Below are positions 1 through 5,694 of a stretch of DNA of 8,587 nucleotides, piece after piece. Below the pieces are notes generated by a model. It ran no database searches and was not told where the DNA came from. It saw nothing but the letters and a program-made list of their open reading frames with translations. A program made the position numbers and the translations under genes. The stretch comes from RGIG7213 sp045636245. GTDB lineage: Bacteria; Bacillota; Clostridia; Oscillospirales; CAG-272. Position 1 is the stretch's first letter. The number at the start of each line of letters is the position of its first letter. The stretch covers positions 1-8,587 of the forward strand of contig JAZTXA010000137.1 in the NCBI GenBank assembly GCA_045636245.1, in the 5' to 3' direction.

Positions 1-102
1 GGGAAGCTCAAGGGTGCCCTTTACAAGGTCTGTGACCTTTATTTTACGCTCACCGTCAGTTTTTGCAAGCATGCGGAGCACAAACGGGTGGCCCGCTTCA
101 AG
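1..102. repeat. Artefactual duplicate of a 102-bp gltX fragment (copy 1)
   Basis: This 102-bp stretch is identical, base for base, to 187-288. Read on the minus strand it encodes the same 34 GluRS residues (LEAGHPF to LELP) as the true copy. It is separated from that copy by an 84-bp block that matches sequencing adapters. The duplicate begins exactly at the window edge and ends exactly where the adapter begins, as expected when one short library insert is read twice around a circularised template. It should be regarded as an assembly artefact, not a tandem duplication in the genome. Confidence 0.93.
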
Positions 103-186
103 AAGTCGGATCGTAGCCATGTCGTTCTGTGAGCCAAGGAGTTGGGTACCACAGTTGTCTTCCTAAGACCGCTTGGCCTCCGACTT
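103..186. other. MGI/BGI DNBSEQ adapter contamination with 10-nt barcode-like spacer
   Basis: Positions 103-144 (starting AAGTCGGATCGTAGCC and ending CAAGGAGTTG) match the 42-nt MGI/BGI read-2 adapter as I remember it. Positions 155-186 (starting TTGTCTTCCTAAGACC and ending GGCCTCCGACTT) match the reverse complement of the 32-nt read-1 adapter. Between them, 145-154 (GGTACCACAG) has the length and place of a 10-nt sample barcode. The block is flanked on both sides by the same 102-bp insert. This arrangement of insert, both arms with barcode, and insert again is the signature of a DNA-nanoball rolling-circle molecule whose insert was shorter than the read. It is not biological sequence and supplies a false stop codon to the gltX frame. 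Confidence 0.96.
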
Positions 187-288
187 GGGAAGCTCAAGGG
201 TGCCCTTTACAAGGTCTGTGACCTTTATTTTACGCTCACCGTCAGTTTTTGCAAGCATGCGGAGCACAAACGGGTGGCCCGCTTCAAG
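187..288. repeat. 102-bp gltX fragment (copy 2, the genuine one)
   Basis: Identical to 1-102. This copy continues without interruption into the rest of gltX at 289, so it is the true genomic copy. Its left boundary at 187 is where adapter sequence stops, and this should be treated as the real contig end. Confidence 0.93.
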
Positions 289-876
289 ATGCGCTTTTAT
301 TTCTTCCTCTGTTATATCGCGGAGCTTCAGCATTTCAGCCTTTTGCTGTGCTTCCAATTCGGGCGTCCATTCACGGCTTTTTACTTCCGCCTTTTTGTCC
401 TGCGCATTAAGCTCCTGCAGTTCCTCTTCCGTTGTGAAGCAGGGGTAAGCCTTGCCCTCGCTTACGAGCTTTTTGGCGTAAACTCTGTATATTTCCGCCC
501 TTGCGCTCTGCTTGTAGGGGCCGTAATCGCCCTTGTCGCAGATATCGCCGTCTTCTGTAAGCGATGCACCCTCATCAAAATTGATGCCGTACATTGCAAG
601 TGTTTTTATAAGCGCCTGCGCAGCCCCCGGAACCTCACGCTTGTCGTCCGTGTCCTCAATTCTCAAATAGAACACACCGCCCGACTGATGCGCAAGTCTT
701 TCGCACACTGTTGACGGGAAAAGTCCGCCGAAATGTACAAAGCCTGTGGGGGAAGGAGCAAATCTTGTGACCTTTGCGCCCTCGGGAAGCTGTCTTTTGG
801 GGTATCTTGCCTCAATTTCCTCAGGTGTCAGGGTGACATCGGGGAAAAGCAAATCTGCAATATATCCGTAGTTCAT
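187..876 (-). CDS. gltX: Glutamate--tRNA ligase, N-terminal part (truncated by contig end)
   Basis: Class I aminoacyl-tRNA synthetase that charges tRNA-Glu in the cytoplasm. The visible 230 residues cover the N-terminal part of the Rossmann catalytic domain. TRFAPSPTG lies at about 37-45, followed by the HIGH-equivalent HFGG at 48-51 and LRIEDTD at 71-77. The KMSKS loop and anticodon-binding domain are missing because the sequence runs into adapter at 186. The minus-strand frame continues into the adapter as KSEAKRS and a TAG stop at 163-165. Those residues and that stop are artefacts, so the real protein should be over twice this length. About 36 residues precede the TRFAPSPTG motif, where most bacterial GluRS begin a few residues before it; I remember such an extension in clostridial GluRS. 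The start ATG at 876 follows a CGGAGAA ribosome site (882-888), 13 bp after the upstream hydrolase gene, so the two are probably co-transcribed. Confidence 0.93.
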
Positions 877-889
877 AATTTTTCTCCGT

Positions 890-1516
890 TTATCTGTTTA
901 AAAAATCCGTTTGTTTCATAAAATATTCCGCTGTGAGCTTGTCGCCGTGGCCCGGCCGCAAAATATAGTCCGTGCCGTTTTGCGTAAAATAGTCACGAAG
1001 CAGCTTGAGCGACTGTACCATCTCGCCCTCGTTTCCTCCGTAAAGGTCGCACCTGCCGAAGCCGTCCTTAAAAACAAGGTCTCCGCAGAAAATATCGCGC
1101 CCTATTACGTAGCATACCGAGCCTTTTGTGTGCCCGGGTGTCAGAAGCACGGAAATATCTTCTCCGCACTCTGTAAACATATCGCCGTGGGTGAAAAATC
1201 CGTCAGCATAAATGCCGTCCGTCTTTCGTCCCAACTGCAGCAGGTATGACTTTTCAACATCCTCAAGCCCGTCTTTGTCGGGCATGCCCGCATATATGGG
1301 CGCACCCGTCTGAGCCTTTAAGTCATTCGATGCCATTATGTGGTCAAAATGGGCATGTGTCAGAAGTATACGGCGAAGAGTAAGCCCCTTTTCCTCAAGC
1401 TTCGATGTAAGATATCCGCATCTGTCGGCAGGGTCAACAATAACGGCGTTATGCCCGTCTGTTATAAGATAACAGTTTGTCTTGTACATTCCCAAAATGT
1501 AGGTGAAAACCGACAT
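890..1516 (-). CDS. Metallo-beta-lactamase-fold hydrolase, glyoxalase-II-like
   Basis: A 208-residue cytoplasmic MBL-fold protein of the small GloB/YcbL type. The metal ligands are all visible: THAHFDH at 53-59 (H54, H56, D58, H59), PGHTKGS with H129, FCGDLVF with bridging D146, and RPGHGD with H190. Such proteins often hydrolyse thioesters such as S-lactoylglutathione analogues, but the substrate cannot be told from sequence. It lacks the long C-terminal substrate-binding domain of classical glyoxalase II. The start is set at 1516 because AGGAGAGG (1520-1527) sits 3 nt upstream and the family begins around this point. An in-frame ATG at 1561 would lie almost on the predicted transcription start. 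The gene leads a likely operon with gltX, 13 bp downstream. Confidence 0.9.
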   Translation of the reverse strand: MSVFTYILGMYKTNCYLITDGHNAVIVDPADRCGYLTSKLEEKGLTLRRILLTHAHFDHIMASNDLKAQTGAPIYAGMPDKDGLEDVEKSYLLQLGRKTDGIYADGFFTHGDMFTECGEDISVLLTPGHTKGSVCYVIGRDIFCGDLVFKDGFGRCDLYGGNEGEMVQSLKLLRDYFTQNGTDYILRPGHGDKLTAEYFMKQTDFLNR

Positions 1517-1569
1517 ATACCTCTCCTTTTTCGTCACTTGTGCGACAATATAACTACTCACATTAATTT

Positions 1570-1598
1570 ATTATATATTAAAACGTCAAGAAAATCAA
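1570..1598 (-). promoter_or_regulatory. Sigma-A-type promoter for the hydrolase-gltX operon
   Basis: On the minus strand, a -35 box TTGATT (1593-1598) and a perfect -10 box TATAAT (1570-1575) are separated by 17 bp. Transcription would begin near 1563 and give a leader of about 47 nt before the ATG at 1516. The leader is too short for a T-box or riboswitch, and none is seen. Confidence 0.7.
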
Positions 1599-1668
1599 TG
1601 CTTTTTTATAATTTTTCCGTTATTTTGAAATCTTTTCCTGATATAAATAAAAATATAACCCATTGTTC

Positions 1669-1697
1669 TTGATTTTTTACCATTTGTGACCTATAAT
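1669..1697 (+). promoter_or_regulatory. Sigma-A-type promoter for the RAYT and possibly the glycosyltransferase genes
   Basis: TTGATT (1669-1674) and TATAAT (1692-1697) are separated by 17 bp. Transcription would start near 1704, just before the ATG at 1719. No terminator or other clear promoter is seen between the transposase gene and the downstream genes, so this promoter may serve everything up to trmL. The AT-rich gap 1517-1718 between the divergent genes holds this promoter and the opposite one, and nothing else I can identify. Confidence 0.65.
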
Positions 1698-1718
1698 GTA
1701 TTATGTATAGGTGTGCAA

Positions 1719-2177
1719 ATGCGATGTACAATTGTAGAATCGGACAACGAAAAATGTATATTATCCCGCATTGTAGGGGACGACGTCAAGGGCGTCCCGT
1801 ATAACGTACAAAATAATGTGCATTTGTCGCATTACGGAAAAATTGCGGATGAATATATACAACGGTTAAACGAATTTTACGGCAATATAAGCGTAGATAT
1901 TTATGTCATTATGCCAAACCACATCCATATAATATTGCGTGTATTCGAACACGGGACGCCCTTGACGTCGTCCCATACGAAGCAACATTCGGTTGTTCCC
2001 CGATTTGTGTCAACATTCAAGAGATTTTGCAATAAAAAATACGGAAAAAATATTTGGCAACGCTCGTTTCACGATCACGTTATACGTGACGTGAAGGATT
2101 ATGAACGCATATACAAATACATTTGCGAAAACCCGGTCTTTTGGGAAAAGGACTGCTTTTACACGGAGGAAATTTAA
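1719..2177 (+). CDS. IS200-like / REP-associated tyrosine transposase (RAYT), N-terminally short
   Basis: A 152-residue Y1-type HUH nuclease of the IS200-like/REP-associated family, which nicks single-stranded hairpin DNA. The HUH motif is clear in VIMPNHIHIIL (H68 and H70). It is followed by VPRFVSTFKRF (93-103), WQRSFHDHVIRD (113-124) and DYERIYKYICENP (127-139). The nucleophile is probably Y134 or another tyrosine in this last helix. Family members usually have about 25-30 more residues at the N-terminus, including an RLKNYDYS-like stretch and a first core strand like YFVTICT. Here the protein begins near CTIVESDNEKCILS. The start is set at ATG 1719 with AGGTG 5 nt upstream; an in-frame upstream start at 1686 overlaps the promoter. 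Loss of the first strand could make it inactive. Two REP-like hairpins lie within its coding sequence. Confidence 0.85.
   Translation: MRCTIVESDNEKCILSRIVGDDVKGVPYNVQNNVHLSHYGKIADEYIQRLNEFYGNISVDIYVIMPNHIHIILRVFEHGTPLTSSHTKQHSVVPRFVSTFKRFCNKKYGKNIWQRSFHDHVIRDVKDYERIYKYICENPVFWEKDCFYTEEI
1777..1800 (+). repeat. REP-like hairpin, left arm of a 24-bp inverted repeat
   Basis: These 24 bases are the exact reverse complement of 1951-1974. The arm is also a small hairpin by itself: GGGACG (1777-1782) pairs with CGTCCC (1793-1798) around a 10-nt loop. It is translated within the RAYT as part of GDDVKGVP (residues 20-27), between a predicted strand and the following helix. The GC-rich palindrome stands out from its AT-rich surroundings. 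Confidence 0.85.
1951..1974 (-). repeat. REP-like hairpin, right arm of a 24-bp inverted repeat
   Basis: Exact inverted copy of 1777-1800, with 150 bp between the arms. It is read in frame as part of HGTPLTSS (RAYT residues 78-85), just after the HUH strand, in a place where the family has a variable loop. Confidence 0.85.
2165..2169 (+). promoter_or_regulatory. Ribosome-binding site GGAGG inside the RAYT 3' end
   Basis: This is the only strong Shine-Dalgarno match before the membrane glycosyltransferase ATG at 2186. The spacing of 16 nt is long, and no alternative in-frame start codon lies closer. The RAYT stop (2175-2177) falls between site and start, so translation may be coupled. Confidence 0.45.
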
Positions 2178-2185
2178 ATTACGTT

Positions 2186-4222
2186 ATGAAAAAATATATA
2201 AAAACGCCTGCATTTTTCATGCTTGCGGTGCTTATTCTGACCGTTTTGGCGGAAATTTTTATTTTTAATTTTTCATCGTTCAAGCTGAACGGCGAATATG
2301 AAAAAACGGTGCTTTATCTGGAAAATGCAAAGCTTTCCGGCTTTGAATTTAAGGACGGGAAATACGTCAGCACCTCGCCCTATCCGTACATTGAATTTGA
2401 AAATATCGGCAAAAAAGTAGGCACTGTGTTTGCCGACGTGCTTTACACGGGCGGCAATACGGTAAATTACAGCATTGATTTTACCGACGAAACAAATGCC
2501 TCCTACACCCTGCGCACAGGGCTTGTAACAGGCACGTTTACGAAGGATGCCGACAGGACGAAATATATAAACTGTCAATTTTCGGGAGAAGTCGGCAAGC
2601 TGAAAATAAACTTTTCAAAGTTTGACGGCACGATTTCATTTTTAAATGATGGCATTGTGATAAATGAAGATATACCGCTTGCATTTTCGTTTTTGAGAGT
2701 TTCGCTCATCCTTTTCGGTGTTTATCTTGCTTACTTTCTGCTTAAAAGCGGTGCGGCAAAAGAAAGGCTTTCGGAGTGTCCTCTGACCGTCACAGCTGTC
2801 ACGGCGGCGGTGTGCATTATCTGTGCCGTCACAGCCTTCGCGCTGACTGCAAACATAACGAAGCCGATTGCGCAACAGGACGGAAACCAGATAACCAAGG
2901 AGCTTGTCGATGCCTTTGCATCGGGAAAAATAACCCTTGACCGTGAGGTTGAAAAAGAACTGTCAGAGCTTAAAAACCCCTATGACTGGAGTGAGCGTAA
3001 GGAGTCGGGTGTAAACTCTGCATGGGACCACGTTATGTATGATGGCAAATACTACTCATACTACGGAATCGCCCCTGTAATACTGCTGTTTTTACCGTTT
3101 CATCTTTTAACGGGGCAGTATTTTTCATCAGCTTGGGCGGTGTTCATTTTCGGCGCTGTCGGGCTCATTTTCCTTGCCTTATTCTTCAAAAAGCTGTGCG
3201 AAAGATTTTTTAAGGACATTTCGCTTGGGCTTTATCTGTCATCGCTTTTGACAATTCTGCTTTCGTGCGGTGTGTGGTTCTGCTTTATGACACCCAATTT
3301 CTATGAAATAGCGCAGAATTCGGGATTTATGTTCGTAACGCTCGGTGCATATTTTCTTGTGTCATCGGGCATCTTGTCACAAAACGTATCAAAAACAAAG
3401 CTTTGTTTTTCATCGGTCTTCTTCTCACTTGCCGTTTTGTGCCGTCCGACGACAGCTGTCTGGTGTATAGCGGCGGTTGCATTCATAGCACTTCATTTCG
3501 TACGTCTTATCAAGGAAAAACAGCCGAAAATCGGCTATTTATGCGCCTCGCTTATTCCGTTTGCCGTGATAGGCGGTGCACAGATGATATATAACTACGC
3601 AAGATTTGACTCATTTTTCGATTTCGGAATACAGTATTCCTTAACGATAAATGACTTTACACGCTCCGAATTTTCTCCGCAGATGGCATTCATCGGATTT
3701 TATAACTTCTTATTTGCATTCCCCATAATCAAGCCCGAATTTCCGTTTATCTTTTCAAATTTCTCCGACCTCGGCGTAAACGGTTACTATTTCGTTGCAA
3801 ACAGATATGCAATAGGCGAGTTTTTAAGGGCACCTGTGATGTTCTCATATCTGCTTTTCCCGCACACCTTGGGGCTGATGAACAAAAAACACCGCACGCC
3901 GTTTGCCCTTTTGTGGCTTTTGTGCTGTGTCGCGCTTCCGTTTGCCGTCATTTACTCAATATGGGAAAGCGGTTACGGTGTAAGATACTGTGTTGACTTC
4001 ACGTGGCAGAGCGTTGTCGGTGCATTTATACTGCTTTTCATTCTTTACAAAAAATACGGTGTCAACCATACGGTAAAACGTATTATTGAGTGCTTTGCCG
4101 TCATCGGTCTGTTCGTTGCAATTGCGCTTAACACGGCGATGATCTGGGAATATGCCTGCAACACGTTTGACAACACCGTAATTTCAGCAGAGCTTAAAAA
4201 TATATTTGAATTTTGGAAATAA
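2186..4222 (+). CDS. Polytopic membrane protein, candidate GT-C glycosyltransferase
   Basis: A 678-residue membrane protein. The first helix is at about 8-27, then an extracytoplasmic beta-rich domain at about 30-163, helices at about 166-186 and 200-222, then roughly ten more to the C-terminus. The loop after the third helix looks like the catalytic first loop of GT-C enzymes: D232 in QQDGNQ, an ELVDAFASGKITLD stretch (239-252), NPYD at 264-267, WD at 280-281 and YDGKYYSYYG at 285-294. GT-C enzymes transfer sugars from polyprenyl-phosphate donors on the outer face, with an acidic residue in this loop. The next gene encodes a GtrB-type donor synthase, which supports the role. The sugar and acceptor are unknown. 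The start is ATG 2186; the open frame reaches further upstream only through RAYT coding sequence. It could instead be a lipid or wall-polymer modifying protein of another fold. Confidence 0.75.
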   Translation: MKKYIKTPAFFMLAVLILTVLAEIFIFNFSSFKLNGEYEKTVLYLENAKLSGFEFKDGKYVSTSPYPYIEFENIGKKVGTVFADVLYTGGNTVNYSIDFTDETNASYTLRTGLVTGTFTKDADRTKYINCQFSGEVGKLKINFSKFDGTISFLNDGIVINEDIPLAFSFLRVSLILFGVYLAYFLLKSGAAKERLSECPLTVTAVTAAVCIICAVTAFALTANITKPIAQQDGNQITKELVDAFASGKITLDREVEKELSELKNPYDWSERKESGVNSAWDHVMYDGKYYSYYGIAPVILLFLPFHLLTGQYFSSAWAVFIFGAVGLIFLALFFKKLCERFFKDISLGLYLSSLLTILLSCGVWFCFMTPNFYEIAQNSGFMFVTLGAYFLVSSGILSQNVSKTKLCFSSVFFSLAVLCRPTTAVWCIAAVAFIALHFVRLIKEKQPKIGYLCASLIPFAVIGGAQMIYNYARFDSFFDFGIQYSLTINDFTRSEFSPQMAFIGFYNFLFAFPIIKPEFPFIFSNFSDLGVNGYYFVANRYAIGEFLRAPVMFSYLLFPHTLGLMNKKHRTPFALLWLLCCVALPFAVIYSIWESGYGVRYCVDFTWQSVVGAFILLFILYKKYGVNHTVKRIIECFAVIGLFVAIALNTAMIWEYACNTFDNTVISAELKNIFEFWK

Positions 4223-4232
4223 GGAGAAACAA

Positions 4233-5180
4233 ATGAGCACGGTACTATACCTTGTTGTGCCCTGTTACAACGAAGAAGAAACACTTCCCACGACCGAAAA
4301 AGCTCTTTCCGACCTTATGGGCGGAATGATAAAAAGAGGAAGAATATCACAAATGAGCCGAATTGTGTTTGTAAACGACGGCTCAAAGGACAAAACGTGG
4401 GAGCTTATCGAGAAATACTGTGAAGAAAATACACTTATAAAAGGCATAAAGCTCTCGCGCAACAAGGGGCATCAGAATGCGCTTTTGGCAGGGCTTATGA
4501 CCGTCAAGGACGAGTGTGACTGCGCCGTGTCGCTTGATGCTGACCTGCAGGACGATATAGGCGCTGTTGAAAAGATGCTTGACGAGTTTGAAAACGGCTG
4601 TGAGATAGTTTACGGAGTAAGAAGCAAGCGTGAAAAGGACACGCTTTTCAAGCGTGCCACAGCGCAGGGATTTTATAAATTTATGCGCTTTATGGGCGCA
4701 GATGTCATTTATGACCATGCGGATTACCGCCTTATGAGTAAACGTGCTTTAAACGAGCTTGAAAATTTCAAGGAAGTCAACCTCTTTTTGCGCGGGCTTG
4801 TGCCGATGATAGGCTTCAAAACGGGCACCGTCATGTATGAAAGAGGGGTAAGGGAGCACGGAGAAAGCAAATATCCCTTAAAAAAGATGCTTTCTTTTGC
4901 CGTTGACGGCATCACATCTCTTTCCATCAAACCGATAAGATTCATTACAACACTCGGTGTTTTGCTTCTTTTCGCAAGCGTTATAATGCTTATCTATTCG
5001 CTTGTGCGCCATTTCATGGGGCACACGGTTCTCGGCTGGACGTCGCTGATCGTTTCCATCTGGGGCATCGGCGGACTTCAGCTTTTCGCCATAGGCGTTG
5101 TTGGTGAGTATATAGGCAAGATCTACCTTGAAACGAAAGCACGTCCGAGATTCATAATCGATAAATATATAGGAAAGTAA
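4233..5180 (+). CDS. GT2-family polyprenyl-phosphate glycosyltransferase, GtrB/DPM1-like
   Basis: A 315-residue enzyme expected to move a hexose from a nucleotide sugar to undecaprenyl phosphate on the inner face of the membrane. The GT-A fold motifs are visible: PCYNEEE at 10-16, VNDGSKDKT at 47-55, SRNKGHQNALLAG at 75-87, and the metal-binding DAD at 102-104 in SLDADLQDD. HGESKYPLKKM at 209-219 is the amphipathic stretch before the membrane part. Two helices at about 237-259 and 269-291 anchor it, as in GtrB of Shigella phages and Synechocystis. The start ATG 4233 has AAGGAGAA 4 nt upstream, just after the stop of the GT-C-like gene (10 bp gap). No GtrA-type flippase is in the window. The sugar (glucose, mannose or other) cannot be assigned. 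Confidence 0.92.
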   Translation: MSTVLYLVVPCYNEEETLPTTEKALSDLMGGMIKRGRISQMSRIVFVNDGSKDKTWELIEKYCEENTLIKGIKLSRNKGHQNALLAGLMTVKDECDCAVSLDADLQDDIGAVEKMLDEFENGCEIVYGVRSKREKDTLFKRATAQGFYKFMRFMGADVIYDHADYRLMSKRALNELENFKEVNLFLRGLVPMIGFKTGTVMYERGVREHGESKYPLKKMLSFAVDGITSLSIKPIRFITTLGVLLLFASVIMLIYSLVRHFMGHTVLGWTSLIVSIWGIGGLQLFAIGVVGEYIGKIYLETKARPRFIIDKYIGK

Positions 5181-5184
5181 ACCG

Positions 5185-5694
5185 ATGAACGGAAAAAATA
5201 ACATAAACATCGCACTTATTGAACCCGAAATTCCCCAAAATACGGGAAATATTGCAAGAACATGCGCGGCAGTGGGTGCAAGTCTTCATCTTGTAAAGCC
5301 GATGGGCTTTGAAATTGACGACAGGAAATTAAAAAGAGCAGGGCTTGATTACTGGCACCTGCTCGATATAACGTATTATGACAGCCTTGACGACTTTTTG
5401 ACACAGAACAAGGACGAAAAAATGTACTTTTTCTCGACGAAAGCACCTAAAAAGCACACGGATGCCCAATATCCCGAAAGGGTGTTCCTTGTTTTCGGCA
5501 AGGAAACAAAGGGACTGCCCGAGGAGCTTTTGAAAGACAACCCCGATACATGTGTGCGCATACCCATGCGTGACGGACTTCGCAGTCTGAATTTGTCAAA
5601 TTCAGCGGCAATTGCCGTTTACGAGGTGCTTCGTCAGGGTGATTTTGAAGGACTTTGCGAGGCGGGAACGCCTACAAAATTCAGTTGGGATTAA
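5185..5694 (+). CDS. trmL: tRNA (cytidine(34)-2'-O)-methyltransferase
   Basis: A 169-residue SPOUT-class methyltransferase of the TrmL (YibK) family, which 2'-O-methylates the wobble base C34/cmnm5U34 of tRNA-Leu isoacceptors using S-adenosylmethionine. The three SpoU motifs are present: EIPQNTGNIART at 15-26, VFGKETKGLP at 103-112, and the knot-forming IPMRDGLRSLNLSNS at 126-140. Length and motifs fit a complete single-domain protein that acts as a dimer. It begins 4 bp after the GT2 gene with only a modest AGGA site (5171-5174) and is probably the last gene of that transcript. Its 3' end overlaps the convergent phosphatase gene by 14 bp. Confidence 0.93.
   Translation: MNGKNNINIALIEPEIPQNTGNIARTCAAVGASLHLVKPMGFEIDDRKLKRAGLDYWHLLDITYYDSLDDFLTQNKDEKMYFFSTKAPKKHTDAQYPERVFLVFGKETKGLPEELLKDNPDTCVRIPMRDGLRSLNLSNSAAIAVYEVLRQGDFEGLCEAGTPTKFSWD

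Noticed and set aside
145..150. GGTACC (KpnI) palindrome as a possible cloning scar
   Set aside because: It is simply the first six bases of the 10-nt barcode position between the adapter arms.
1..288. Direct repeat of 102 bp with an 84-bp unique spacer, resembling a two-repeat CRISPR-like unit or tandem duplication
   Set aside because: The spacer consists of sequencing adapter arms and a barcode, and the repeat is ordinary gltX coding sequence; it is a library artefact.
142..714. Plus-strand 190-codon open frame across the adapter and gltX
   Set aside because: It starts inside the adapter and lies antisense to the well-supported gltX reading frame; the translated protein has no recognisable motif.
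1517..1561. Upstream in-frame ATG at 1561 as the hydrolase start
   Set aside because: It has no ribosome site, lies about 2 nt from the predicted transcription start, and adds residues outside the family. ATG 1516 has a strong AGGAGAGG.
1686..1718. Start of the RAYT at 1686
   Set aside because: It lies between the -35 and -10 boxes of the promoter at 1669-1697, upstream of the likely transcript start, and has no ribosome site.
2123..2185. Start of the membrane glycosyltransferase at 2123 inside the RAYT gene
   Set aside because: The extra 21 residues are out-of-frame RAYT codons and would disrupt the normal signal-anchor start MKKYIK at 2186.
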